This document shows, one piece after another, positions 53,206 through 61,437 of a stretch of 64,000 nt of DNA; position 1 is the first letter of the stretch, and each line of letters starts with the position of its first letter. The notes beneath the pieces were generated by a model. That model was not told the DNA's origin. It saw only the letters and a program-made list of their open reading frames with translations, and did no database searches. The translations under genes and the position numbers were made by a program. The stretch comes from Alcaligenaceae bacterium (GTDB lineage: Bacteria; Pseudomonadota; Gammaproteobacteria; Burkholderiales; Burkholderiaceae_B), in assembly GCA_013416455.1 (NCBI GenBank), contig JACCES010000011.1:62001-126000 (forward strand), in the 5' to 3' direction.

Positions 53206-53541
53206 ATGAAGTCTATGAAAGATGCAACGCACCTTTACGAAGTAGAGCGGCGCATGCGGCATGCCGAGCGTCCGGGGTTTAGAATTACAGAGCTTCAAAT
53301 CTCACCGACACAACGGATTCCTTGGCATTCACATAGTGTGGTAAGAGACACATTTTATGTGTTGGAAGGGAAATTGGATCTTTTTCTGTTGGAACCTAAA
53401 GAGAAGGTCAGCCTTGAACCGCATCAAATATATTCGGTCGGCGCGGGGCGACCTCATTTAGTGACGAATGCTGGCAAGACGTCGACTACATTCCTGGTCC
53501 TGCAGGGAGGGGGGGAATACGACTACATACCGATCGCTTGA
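53206..53541 (+). CDS. Small cupin-domain protein (cupin 2 of a pair)
   Basis: 111 residues; start at 53206 after AGGAGG and aligned with the N-terminus of the paralogue at 50725-51084. Keeps the metal ligands (IPWHSHS, TFYVLEG, GRPHLV). Its tail is shorter. It follows the LysR gene on the same strand, so the two cupins flank the LysR/Bug pair on opposite strands. Confidence 0.85.
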   Translation: MKSMKDATHLYEVERRMRHAERPGFRITELQISPTQRIPWHSHSVVRDTFYVLEGKLDLFLLEPKEKVSLEPHQIYSVGAGRPHLVTNAGKTSTTFLVLQGGGEYDYIPIA

Positions 53542-53559
53542 ATATTGTTGGCGTGGTAA

Positions 53560-54108
53560 TTAGCGTATTCCCGCAGCCAGCCCCAGATGCCCGCAGATGA
53601 ATGCCGCCACGGCCTGGGGGTCGTCGAGCGGCAGGCAGGGCAGGCCGTTATCCAGCACGGTATCGCTCGCCACCGCCACGAAGCCGCTGCCCGGTTCGGC
53701 ATGCAGGGGCGCGTGCCCCAGCGCGGGGCGGAAGACTTCCAGGCGCGGGATGTGTTCGTTCTTGAAGCCTTCGACCAGTGTCAGATCGGCCGGCGCCAGC
53801 CGGGCGATCTGCTCTTCCAGCCGGGGTTCGGGCCGGTCGCGCAATTCATGCACGATGGCGTAGCGGAATGGCGAGGCGATCATGACTTCCTGGGCGCCGG
53901 CGAGCCGGAAGCGGGCGCTGTCCTTTTGCGGGGGTTCGAGGGTGACGTCGTGGTGGCTGTGCTTGATGACGTTTACCCGCAGGCCGAGCGCCCGCAGGCG
54001 GGGCAGCATGGCTTCGATCAGGGTGGTCTTGCCGCTGCCGGAGCGGCCGGCAATGCCGAACACGCCGGCGGGCATCGGAACGGCGCTTTCGGGCGGGCAT
54101 GGGTTCAT
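53560..54108 (-). CDS. mobB: Molybdopterin-guanine dinucleotide biosynthesis adaptor MobB
   Basis: 182 residues. P-loop [18 protein letters not shown] near residue 20, then [10 protein letters not shown] and [20 protein letters not shown], all typical of MobB, a GTP-binding partner of MobA. Lies 23 bases downstream of moaA on the same strand. Confidence 0.92.
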   Translation of the reverse strand: MNPCPPESAVPMPAGVFGIAGRSGSGKTTLIEAMLPRLRALGLRVNVIKHSHHDVTLEPPQKDSARFRLAGAQEVMIASPFRYAIVHELRDRPEPRLEEQIARLAPADLTLVEGFKNEHIPRLEVFRPALGHAPLHAEPGSGFVAVASDTVLDNGLPCLPLDDPQAVAAFICGHLGLAAGIR

Positions 54109-54131
54109 GCGTATGGTTTCCCCGGCATGCG

Positions 54132-55184
54132 TCAGCCCCCGGTCTGGGCCATGACGCGGATGATGCGCCGGGGCGCGGTGACGAATTCATGGCGTTCGGG
54201 TTTGGCGGCGATGCCGGCCAGTATCAGCCGTTGCAGCTCGGCGTCGTCGGCGCCCTGGCGCAGGGCGGCCCCCAGCGGCACCTGGTTTTCCTGGCCCAGG
54301 CACAGGTAGAGGGTGCCGTCCACGCTCAGGCGTACGCGATTGCAGCTTGCACAGAAATGCTGTGACATGGGGGTGATGACGCCCAGCGCGGGGGATTTCC
54401 CCTCGGCCGACCAGTAGCGCGCCGGGCCGGGCCCCACATGTTCTATCGTGTGCAGCAGGCCGAAGCGGGTGGCGAGCCGGGCGCCCATTTCATTGAGATT
54501 GACGTGCCGGAACTGCTGCCCGCTGGCGCCCAAGGGCATGGTTTCGATCAGGCGCAGGATGAAACCGTTATCCAATGTATAGCCAAGAATGCGCGCGACT
54601 TCTTCTTCGGGCGTCTGGCTGTGGACGACACAGTTCACCTTGATCGATTCGAAGCCGACGCGGCGCGCTTCCTGGAGGCCGTCAAGGACGTCCTGCAGGC
54701 GGTCGCGCCGCGTGATTTCCCTGAAGGTTTCCGCATCGAGGGAATCCAGGCTGACGTTCAGCCGCCGCACGCCGGCCTGCTTGAGGTCGGCGGCGTATCG
54801 CGCGAGCCGGGTGCCGTTGGTCGACATGGCCAGATCGCGTACATCGGGCATGGCGGCCACGCGCGCGGCCAACTCGGCGACGCCCCGGCGGGTCAGGGGT
54901 TCGCCGCCGGTAAGACGGATCTTGCTGACGCCCAGATCGACGAACAGGCCGATGAGACGCGCCATTTCGACGTGGGTCAGCCAGTTGGCGGGTTCTTCGA
55001 AGCCTTTGAAGTCTTCGGGCAGGCAATATTGGCAGCGGAGATCGCAGCGGTCGGTGACGGAAACGCGCAGATAGTCGATACGGCGCGCGAAACTGTCGAC
55101 CAGGCTGCGGTCGCCTTCGCGGGCAGGCCTGCGCGCACCGTGCTTGTCACGGTTTGCTGAGGAGGGCGCGACCGTTGCGGACAT
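54132..55184 (-). CDS. moaA: GTP 3',8-cyclase MoaA
   Basis: 350 residues; start at 55184 with AGGA upstream. Radical-SAM cluster [11 protein letters not shown] (Cys-x3-Cys-x2-Cys), C-terminal second 4Fe-4S site [19 protein letters not shown] (Cys-x2-Cys-x13-Cys), and the tail ending in Gly-Gly that is needed for activity. Catalyses the first step of molybdenum cofactor synthesis with MoaC, encoded 7 kb away at 62488. Confidence 0.95.
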   Translation of the reverse strand: MSATVAPSSANRDKHGARRPAREGDRSLVDSFARRIDYLRVSVTDRCDLRCQYCLPEDFKGFEEPANWLTHVEMARLIGLFVDLGVSKIRLTGGEPLTRRGVAELAARVAAMPDVRDLAMSTNGTRLARYAADLKQAGVRRLNVSLDSLDAETFREITRRDRLQDVLDGLQEARRVGFESIKVNCVVHSQTPEEEVARILGYTLDNGFILRLIETMPLGASGQQFRHVNLNEMGARLATRFGLLHTIEHVGPGPARYWSAEGKSPALGVITPMSQHFCASCNRVRLSVDGTLYLCLGQENQVPLGAALRQGADDAELQRLILAGIAAKPERHEFVTAPRRIIRVMAQTGG

Positions 55185-55451
55185 CGGTATTCCTGGATAG
55201 TGTTCCCGGGCCGGGAAGCCCGGGATCTTCACGTACTGACAGCTTACCAAGCCTATGCGACCTTTTCCACCCGCGGAATATTCCGCCGGCGCCCAGCAAT
55301 TCCTTCAGGAAGCCGCGCTTGCTTGCACAGGGGGAGGGGGGAGGGCTACAGGCAGGAACCGTTTTCATCGGGGAGTCTTCTTCCGCAATTCTCATGATTG
55401 CAGGATAGAGGGCCCCCGTTCATCCGGCTATTGGCTTCATCAGTGAGCGGA

Positions 55452-55723
55452 CTAGGGCCTGTTGACGCTAAAAGGAGGCTTGCACTGGCTGGATATCGGG
55501 TGGCAGGCTAGGCGTGCAGGGCGCCGCATGGCCGCTCCCTGCAAGGCCTGCGCAACGACGCATGGCGCCCGATATCCAGCCAGCCCGCAGGGTGAGTGCG
55601 CAAACGCGCGCCTGGCTGCGTTGCGAATGCTCGCCGGGGGGCCGCCACGACTGCGCTTCGCGCCTTGCCATCCACACGTTTGCGTACTCATGCAAGCCTC
55701 CTTTTAGCGTCAACAGGCCCTAG
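55452..55723. repeat. 272-bp structured element with perfect CTAG-ended inverted repeats, copy 2
   Basis: The first 33 bases (CTAGGGCCTGTTGACGC...) are the exact reverse complement of the last 33. Two internal palindromes match those of copy 1. The inner 13-bp stem has one mismatch here (GAGTGCGC against GCGTACTC). It lies in the 570-base gap 55185-55754 between moaA and vapC; 55185-55451 before it shows nothing recognisable. A GGAGG and an ATG in each end mimic a translation start, but the frames are not conserved between copies. Confidence 0.88.
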
Positions 55724-55754
55724 ATGAAATTACCTATCGCAACCTTATATCGCG

Positions 55755-56162
55755 TCAGTGATCGACCGCCCAGTCTTCGGTCCGCAGCCCGTCCACGCGG
55801 GTGAATTCCCGCGTATTGTTGGTGATCAGAGTCAAACCCAATGAGCGGGCATGGCCGGCGATCAGCACGTCATAAGGGCCGATGGGAGTCCCCTTCTTTT
55901 TCAGTTCCGATCTGATCTGGCCGCTATGCGAGGCTGCGGAACTGTCGAACATCAGCACTTCCAGCCGTGCCGCCATGCCCTCGATTTCGGAAAGGTTGCG
56001 CGCCGGGGCTTGTGAGTTCTCGGCACCATAGATCAGTTCGCTCAAGGTGACCGTGCTGATGCATAGCCGGCCATGGTGCAGATTGAAGGCTTCTCTGACG
56101 TGCGTCGGCTTGTTCTTGATAGTGAAGATGCAGAGGTTCGTATCCAGCATGTACCTGAGCAT
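55755..56162 (-). CDS. vapC: VapC-type PIN-domain toxin (ribonuclease)
   Basis: 135 residues. PIN acidic residues: Asp in YMLDTNLC, Glu in TLSELIYGAE, Asp in GPYDVLIAGHAR and the final TNNTREF. VapC toxins cut tRNA or rRNA and are neutralised by VapB, encoded directly upstream with overlapping stop/start. The full set of residues suggests it is active. It sits beside the repeat element inside the molybdenum locus. Confidence 0.93.
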   Translation of the reverse strand: MLRYMLDTNLCIFTIKNKPTHVREAFNLHHGRLCISTVTLSELIYGAENSQAPARNLSEIEGMAARLEVLMFDSSAASHSGQIRSELKKKGTPIGPYDVLIAGHARSLGLTLITNNTREFTRVDGLRTEDWAVDH

Positions 56163-56392
56163 CAGAACGCCTCTCGTTTTTGATCTTCCGGCTGGTGGCG
56201 CTCTTCCATGAAGTCGTCGCTGACCCCTGGGCCATCAAACCAGCTATCCCAGGCGGAATCGACCGGTGCAATGATGCGCGTGTGTCCGATGGCAATGATT
56301 TCGACTTGTTTCACATCATCAGGCAAGGCCAGCGCCTTCGGCAAGCGGACTGCCTGGCTGCGGTTGTTCATGAAAATCGTGCTGCGGGTCAT
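56162..56392 (-). CDS. vapB: VapB-type antitoxin
   Basis: 76 residues. N-terminal AbrB/MazE-like DNA-binding fold (IFMNNRSQAVRLPKALALP) and an acidic C-terminal tail (WDSWFDGPGVSDDFMEER) that would fill the VapC active site. Overlaps vapC by one base. It probably represses its own promoter at the palindromes 56408-56428 and 56449-56469. Confidence 0.92.
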   Translation of the reverse strand: MTRSTIFMNNRSQAVRLPKALALPDDVKQVEIIAIGHTRIIAPVDSAWDSWFDGPGVSDDFMEERHQPEDQKREAF

Positions 56393-56407
56393 GGCTGTTC
56401 CTTGCTT

Positions 56408-56469
56408 GTATATGCTTTTGGCATATACGTATTCTTGCGTTATCGAATGTATATGTCAAGAGGATATAC
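56408..56469. promoter_or_regulatory. vapBC promoter palindromes
   Basis: GTATATGC (56408-56415) and GCATATAC (56421-56428) form a perfect 8+5+8 palindrome 16 bases upstream of vapB. A looser pair, GTATAT (56449-56454) and ATATAC (56464-56469), follows. Autoregulated VapB operators are commonly of this form. The region is AT-rich against a GC-rich background. Confidence 0.6.
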
Positions 56470-56507
56470 GAGGGGGCCGTCGGCGAAGCATGGCCGTCGC
56501 CCGCCGT

Positions 56508-56829
56508 TCAATCCAGCGAATCAGGGTCGGCGGCCAGCGGCTGGCTCAGTTCGTGCGCCAGCGTGCTGGACAGTTCCCCCAGCACCGACAGCCGCGACAG
56601 GTGATCGGCCAGTTCCCGCCAGCACCTGCCCGCGCAAGTCCTTCAGCTGTGCCAGGTCGGCGCGGTTCCGCAGCGCGACCACGGCGGCGCCCACCGCGAT
56701 GTTCGACGCGGGAAGGTCGCCCTGTTCGAGCGTCGCCGCCTGGCGCAAGGTGGCCAGATCCCCGTACTGCAGCTCGACGCGGTACTGCGGCAGGCTGGCC
56801 GCCAGATGCTGCGCCAGGCCGCAGGTGTG
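56508..56829 (-). pseudogene. Remnant of a sensor histidine kinase with PhnD/TtrS-like sensory domain
   Basis: Reading leftward from 56829, one frame gives GLAQHLAASLPQYRVELQYG and later RNRADLAQLKDLRGQ, resembling the periplasmic-binding sensory domain of TtrS-like kinases (TRADRxDxxxLxDLRGK). Near 56615 the frame shifts and continues as LSVLGELSSTLAHELSQPLA, a clear HisKA box with the phosphorylatable His, then stops at 56508. The start, most of the sensory domain, any linker and the ATPase domain are missing. It is a decayed, internally deleted fragment. The rest of the 648-base gap 56393-57040 holds the vapBC promoter and, at 56830-57040, nothing firm. Confidence 0.6.
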
Positions 56830-57040
56830 TCAACGAGCGCCGTCCTGTGGCGGTTCCGGCCGGGGGACGCGGGCAGCCAGGTGCGCAAGACTTGCGCGTG
56901 GTCAATATCCACAGGAAGAATGATGGTGATCATCGTGCCGGCACGGCATCGATTGCTATACTCGTCAAGGCAATCGCGCTTGACATTGCTCCGGGCCCGG
57001 GCCGCCTTGCCGCCGGGCCGTCCATGCCGGCTCGTTCACG

Positions 57041-57289
57041 ATGATCACGATCACCTATTTCGGCTCTCTCAAACTGTTGCAGCCCTCCGGGGCTGAAACG
57101 CTGCCCTGGCCCGGCGGCACGACCGACGAACTGCTGGCTCAGCTGCGTTCGCGCGGCCCCGACTGGGCCGAAGCCCTGCATCCCGACCGCGTCTTCAAGC
57201 TGGCCGTGAACCGGCGGTTGCTGCATGTCGCGGCGCTGATCGAAGACGGCGACGAGGTCGCCATCCTGCCGCCCGTGACCGGGGGCTGA
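57041..57289 (+). CDS. moaD: Molybdopterin synthase small subunit MoaD
   Basis: 82 residues, ubiquitin-like fold, ending PPVTGG; the C-terminal Gly-Gly becomes a thiocarboxylate that donates sulfur to precursor Z (cPMP). It partners the MoaE domain of the fusion protein encoded 3 bases downstream. Confidence 0.93.
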   Translation: MITITYFGSLKLLQPSGAETLPWPGGTTDELLAQLRSRGPDWAEALHPDRVFKLAVNRRLLHVAALIEDGDEVAILPPVTGG

Positions 57290-57292
57290 ACC

Positions 57293-58369
57293 ATGTTCAG
57301 CGTCCGCATCCAGACCGGGCCGATTTCTTTGGCCACCGCGCAAGATCAGGCCCACGACCGCTGCGGCGCGGAAGTGCGCTTCGTCGGCAAGGTGCGCAAT
57401 GACGCCCGCGGCGCGGCACTGGAATGCCTGGTGCTGGAACACTTCCCGGGCGTGACCGAATCCGAGATCGAACGCATCGTCGGCCTGGCCCGCCAGCGCT
57501 GGTCGCTGCAGAAGGCCGGCGTCGTCCATCGCGTGGGGCGGATTCACGTGGGCGAAGACATCGTCGTCGTGGAAACCGCCAGCGCGCATCGCCGGGACGC
57601 CTACGAAGCCAACGTCTTCATCATGGACTACCTCAAGACCGAGGCACCCTTCTGGAAGCAGGAATGCTTCGCCGATGGCCGGGCGCACTGGGTCGAGGCG
57701 CGGGCCAGCGACCAGCGGGCCGCGCAACGCTGGCGGGCCGAAGGGCAACCGGGGGCCGGGCCAGTGTCCGCATCCGCGCACGGCAGGCGCATCGGCGCGC
57801 TGATCCTGGCCGGCGGCGAAGGCAGCCGCATGGGCTACCTCAACAAGGGCCTGCAGCCGCTGCATGGCCGGCCGCTGGCGCAGCACGTGGCGGATGGGCT
57901 GCGCCCCCATGTCGATTTTCTGGCCATCAGCGCCAACCGTGATCTGGCGGCGTATGAATCGCTGGGCGCAACGGTGATTGCGGACGATCCGGCATTCGGG
58001 GTGCGGGGGCCGCTGGCCGGCATCCTGAGCGCGCTGGGGCGGTTCCCGCCGGATCTCGATGCCATCATGGTGGCGCCCTGCGACGCCCCGCTGCTGCCCG
58101 CCGATCTGGTGCCGCGCCTGGCGGCCGCCCTGTTCGTGCCGGATGGCCCGCCGGCGGTGGTGGCCGCCACGGCCGGCCACACCCACTACAGCATTTTCAT
58201 GTGCCGCCCCGGCATGCTCATCAGCCTGATTCCCCGCATGCGGGAACCATCCGACTTCAGCCTGCGCGGCTGGCTGCGGGCCTGCGGGTGCGCCACGCTG
58301 CAATTCGATGATGAGCAGGCCTTCGCCAACGTCAATGACCTGCCGGCGCTCCAGGCACTGCGGGTCTGA
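57293..58369 (+). CDS. moaE-mobA: MoaE-MobA fusion: molybdopterin synthase large subunit joined to molybdenum cofactor guanylyltransferase
   Basis: 358 residues. Residues 1 to about 150 are MoaE: VRFVGKVRN, HRVGRIHVGEDIVVVE, and HRRDAYEANVFIMDYLKTEAPFWKQE written here in parts (HRRDAYEANVF, MDYLKTEAPFWKQE) with catalytic-type Lys115 and Lys122. After a GQPGAGPVSASAHG linker, residues 165-358 are MobA: ILAGGEGSRMGYLNKG (usual GGxDKG, here Asp to Asn), GPLAGILSAL and APCDAPLLP. MoaE makes molybdopterin and MobA adds GMP, so the fusion joins non-adjacent steps. No frame break is seen between the halves. Confidence 0.92.
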   Translation: MFSVRIQTGPISLATAQDQAHDRCGAEVRFVGKVRNDARGAALECLVLEHFPGVTESEIERIVGLARQRWSLQKAGVVHRVGRIHVGEDIVVVETASAHRRDAYEANVFIMDYLKTEAPFWKQECFADGRAHWVEARASDQRAAQRWRAEGQPGAGPVSASAHGRRIGALILAGGEGSRMGYLNKGLQPLHGRPLAQHVADGLRPHVDFLAISANRDLAAYESLGATVIADDPAFGVRGPLAGILSALGRFPPDLDAIMVAPCDAPLLPADLVPRLAAALFVPDGPPAVVAATAGHTHYSIFMCRPGMLISLIPRMREPSDFSLRGWLRACGCATLQFDDEQAFANVNDLPALQALRV

Positions 58370-58425
58370 CGCCGGGAGCCGGGCGCGGCTCTTACAAGAA
58401 CCGCTTTTCTTGAACGTGCTTCGAT

Positions 58426-59658
58426 ATGTCCGATCTGCTTGATTACCACGATGCCCTCGGCACCTTGCTGGAAACACACCATCCCCTTGCGGGAAAAGAG
58501 TCTGTGGCGCTCGAACAGCTCGACCGCCGCGTGCTCGCACAGGATATGGCGGTGCAATATGACGTGCCGGCTTTCGACAACAGCGCCATGGACGGATACG
58601 CCATCAGCGGGAATGATCGCAAGAGCTGGCAGGTCGTGCATCGCATCGCGGCGGGGGACGCCGGCGCACAGCAGCGTCTGGAAGCGGGCCAGGCGGCGCG
58701 CATCTTCACCGGCGCGCCCGTTCCGGCGGGCGCCACCGCCGTGCTGATGCAGGAACGGGTCAGCCTGGATGCCACCGTCAACACCATATCGCCGATTGCA
58801 TCGGCCGACGAGGCGGGCGGCGTGCCGCAGGGCCTGAACATCCGCTACCAGGCCGAGGAACTGCGGCGCGGCGCCACACTGCTGCCGCGCGCACAGCGCC
58901 TGACGCCGGCCGCCATCGGCCTGCTCTCCGCCCAGGGCTACACCCACGCGCCCTGCGTGCCGCAATTGCGGGTGGCGGTATTTTCCAGCGGCAATGAACT
59001 GGTCGAACCCGGCCAGGCGCTGCGCGAGGGCCAGATCTACGACAGCAACCGCCAGATGCTGGCCGCCCTGCTGCGCGCCCAGGGCTTCGCCGTTCACAAC
59101 GGCGGCATTCTTCCCGATCAGCTGGCGGCCACGCGGGCGGCGCTGCGGCAGGCGGCGCGGAATGCCGATGCCATCATTTGTTCGGGCGGCGTTTCGGTGG
59201 GCGAGGAAGACCACCTGAAGACCGCGCTGGAACAGGAAGGCGAACTGATCCAGTGGCGTCTGTTCATCAAGCCCGGCAAGCCCTTTACATGGGGGCGCAT
59301 CGGCGATTGCCGGGTATTCATGCTGCCGGGCAACCCGGTTTCCAGCCTGGTCACTTTCCAGCAGCTTGCGCTGCCGGCGTTGATGCGGCTGGCGGGCCTG
59401 CCGATCGAGCAGGCCCGCCCCTGGCAATTGCGGGCGCGGGCCGATTTCACCCGGGACAAGGCCGAACCGCGCCGCGAGTTCGTGCGCGTGACCTTGCACG
59501 GCGGCCCCGATGGCTACCGGGTCAGGCCCATGCAGCGCCAAGGCTCGGCCATGCTGAGCGGCGCGGCCTTCGCTCATGCGTTGGCGGAAGTGCCGCCCGG
59601 TGAGCGGGTCGAACCCGGCCGGGAACTGGTGGTCTACCCGCTGGTCGACCGGTTCTGA
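58426..59658 (+). CDS. moeA: Molybdopterin molybdenumtransferase MoeA
   Basis: 410 residues. VPAFDNSAMDGYAI near residue 50, IFTGAPVPAGATAVLMQE, the central SGNELVEPG with YDSNRQML, SGGVSVGEEDHLK and LPGNPVSSLVTFQQ cover all MoeA domains. It inserts molybdate into adenylated molybdopterin. Last gene of the moaD-fusion-moeA unit; its end overlaps the convergent modE gene by 25 bases. Confidence 0.94.
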   Translation: MSDLLDYHDALGTLLETHHPLAGKESVALEQLDRRVLAQDMAVQYDVPAFDNSAMDGYAISGNDRKSWQVVHRIAAGDAGAQQRLEAGQAARIFTGAPVPAGATAVLMQERVSLDATVNTISPIASADEAGGVPQGLNIRYQAEELRRGATLLPRAQRLTPAAIGLLSAQGYTHAPCVPQLRVAVFSSGNELVEPGQALREGQIYDSNRQMLAALLRAQGFAVHNGGILPDQLAATRAALRQAARNADAIICSGGVSVGEEDHLKTALEQEGELIQWRLFIKPGKPFTWGRIGDCRVFMLPGNPVSSLVTFQQLALPALMRLAGLPIEQARPWQLRARADFTRDKAEPRREFVRVTLHGGPDGYRVRPMQRQGSAMLSGAAFAHALAEVPPGERVEPGRELVVYPLVDRF

Positions 59659-60005
59659 TCGGCGGCCAGCAAGGCCTTCAGGGCGGCGATGTCTTCGGCG
59701 GCCGCCTGTTCCGCCCGGGATTCGATCGCCTGGTAATGCCGGATGATGCATTCGCCCACTGGCGTCAGCGTGGCGCCGCCGCCGCGTGACCCGCCCGTGG
59801 CCGTGATGACGGCGGGCGAAACCAGGGCGCCGTTCATTTCGTCCAGCAGCATCCAGGCGCGGCGGTAGGACATGCCCAGCATACGCGCCGCGCCCGAGAT
59901 CGAACCCGCCTCGCGGATGGCTTCCAGCAGCGCGACCTTGCCCGGACCGATGACGATGGCGTCATCCCGATACAGGCGCATGCGGAATCTGACCTTGGTG
60001 TTCAT
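59634..60005 (-). CDS. modE: ModE-type winged-helix regulator, DNA-binding domain only
   Basis: 123 residues. LLEAIREAGSISGAARMLGM and SYRRAWMLLDEMN form the ModE/LysR-like winged helix, and GGSRGGGATLTPVG is the wing. Full-length ModE (about 260 residues) has two molybdate-binding MOP domains; none is present here. Last gene of the modABC-modE run. A matching ModE box lies at 62285-62310. How molybdate is sensed is not obvious from this protein. Confidence 0.88.
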   Translation of the reverse strand: MNTKVRFRMRLYRDDAIVIGPGKVALLEAIREAGSISGAARMLGMSYRRAWMLLDEMNGALVSPAVITATGGSRGGGATLTPVGECIIRHYQAIESRAEQAAAEDIAALKALLAADQNRSTSG

Positions 60006-60044
60006 GGCGGGATCTTTGGCCTTTCAGTACTCGCAGGCCGTAGA

Positions 60045-60725
60045 TTAGATGCGCACCGTCTTGCCGTCCACCTGGGCGAGCCGCAATTCCTGCGCCTGCA
60101 GCGCAACACGGTCCGCTTCGTCGTGCGTGATCATCAGCAGCGGGATGCCCAGCGTGTGCAGCAGGCCGTCGACTTCGAGCCGCATGGCCTGGCGCAGGTC
60201 GGGATCCAGCGCGGCGAAAGGCTCATCCAGCAGCAGGACGCGGGGCTTGGTGATGGCCAGGCGCGCCAGAGCCAGGCGCTGTTGCTGCCCCCCGGACAAG
60301 GTGTGAGGATACTGATGGGCCGCATGCGCAAGTTGGAAGCGTTCCAGCCAGTGCATGGCTTCCGCCTTGTGTGCCCGGGACAGAAACCCCCACGCCCCGC
60401 GCCTGAGCCCGAACCCCACGTTGTCCAGCGCCGTCAGGTGCGGCAGCAAGGCATAGTTCTGGAACATGAAGCCCATGCGCCGCTGCCGGGCGGGCAGGTC
60501 GATGCGCTGCCCACTGTCGTAAAGCGTGTCGCCGTGGATGCGGATATGCCCGGCATCCGGGCGGATCAGCCCCGCCATGGCGCGCAGCATGATGGTCTTG
60601 CCGATGCCCGAAGGGCCGGTGACGGCAATGCGGGGATGGTCGGTCCGCACCTGCACATCGAGCTCGAAGACACGCTTGGCCGAGCGCAGTTGCTTGCGTA
60701 CGTTCAGGTCGCACCAGACCGCCAT
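60045..60725 (-). CDS. modC: Molybdate ABC transporter ATP-binding protein ModC (short form)
   Basis: 226 residues. Walker A GPSGIGKTIMLRAMAGLI, signature [13 protein letters not shown], Walker B VLLLDEPFAALDPD. The usual C-terminal TOBE/MOP molybdate-binding domain of about 120 residues is absent; the protein ends at AQVDGKTVRI. It drives molybdate uptake with ModA and ModB. It starts 1 base before the modB stop region on the same strand. Confidence 0.9.
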   Translation of the reverse strand: MAVWCDLNVRKQLRSAKRVFELDVQVRTDHPRIAVTGPSGIGKTIMLRAMAGLIRPDAGHIRIHGDTLYDSGQRIDLPARQRRMGFMFQNYALLPHLTALDNVGFGLRRGAWGFLSRAHKAEAMHWLERFQLAHAAHQYPHTLSGGQQQRLALARLAITKPRVLLLDEPFAALDPDLRQAMRLEVDGLLHTLGIPLLMITHDEADRVALQAQELRLAQVDGKTVRI

Positions 60726-60726
60726 G

Positions 60727-61419
60727 TCAGACTCCGCCCGGCCGCTGCCGCTTGGGCGTTACCCAGGTCGCCAGCAGCAGCAGTGCAACGCATACCGCCG
60801 AAATCACCAGGGCCAGCAGATTGGCCACGTCATCGCGCCCGGCCTGCACGGCCTCGTAAATGGCGATGGACAGGGTCTGCGTCTTGCCGGGAATGCTGCC
60901 GGCGATCATCAGCGTCGCGCCGAATTCGCCCAGTGCCCGGACGAAGCCCAGCATGACGCCCGCCATGATGCCGCGCACGGCCAGTGGCAGGGTAATGCGC
61001 AGGAAGATGCCGGTTTCGCTGACCCCCAGCACCCGCCCGGCTTCCTCCAGCTGGGGGTCTATGGATTCGAACGCCGCGCGGGCCGGCTTGAAAACCAACG
61101 GAAAGCTCACCACGGCGGCGGCGATGATGGCGCCGTTGATGCTGAAGATCAGGTTGATGCCCAGCGTGTCCCTGAGCCAGCGGCCCATGGCGCTCTGGCT
61201 GCCGAACAGCACCAGCAGGTAATAGCCGAGCACCGTCGGCGGCAGGACCATGGGCAAGGTGCAGACGGTGTCGAGCACATTGCGCAGCCAGAGACGGCTC
61301 TTGGCCAGGTAAAGGCCCAGGGCCACGCCCAGGACGCTGCTTATCAGGGTGGCCCAGAAAGCCACCTGCAGCGACAACCAGAGCGGGATGAGCAGGTCGG
61401 CGGAGAGGGAGGGCGGCAA
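60727..61419 (-). CDS. modB: Molybdate ABC transporter permease ModB
   Basis: 230 residues, about six helices. LWLSLQVAFWATLISSVLGV near the start, LPMVLPPTVLGYYLL and the EAA loop LEEAGRVLGVSETGIFLRIT are typical ModB, as is FVRALGEFGATLMIAG. Inner-membrane channel of the molybdate importer, 18 bases after modA. Confidence 0.93.
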   Translation of the reverse strand: MPPSLSADLLIPLWLSLQVAFWATLISSVLGVALGLYLAKSRLWLRNVLDTVCTLPMVLPPTVLGYYLLVLFGSQSAMGRWLRDTLGINLIFSINGAIIAAAVVSFPLVFKPARAAFESIDPQLEEAGRVLGVSETGIFLRITLPLAVRGIMAGVMLGFVRALGEFGATLMIAGSIPGKTQTLSIAIYEAVQAGRDDVANLLALVISAVCVALLLLATWVTPKRQRPGGV

Positions 61420-61437
61420 AATGCTGACGGATCGTGC

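Noticed and set aside
56957-56986. TATACT (56957-56962) and TTGACA (56980-56985) as a moaD promoter
   Set aside because: No properly spaced partner: the sequence 17 bases after TTGACA is GC-rich and there is no -35 before TATACT.
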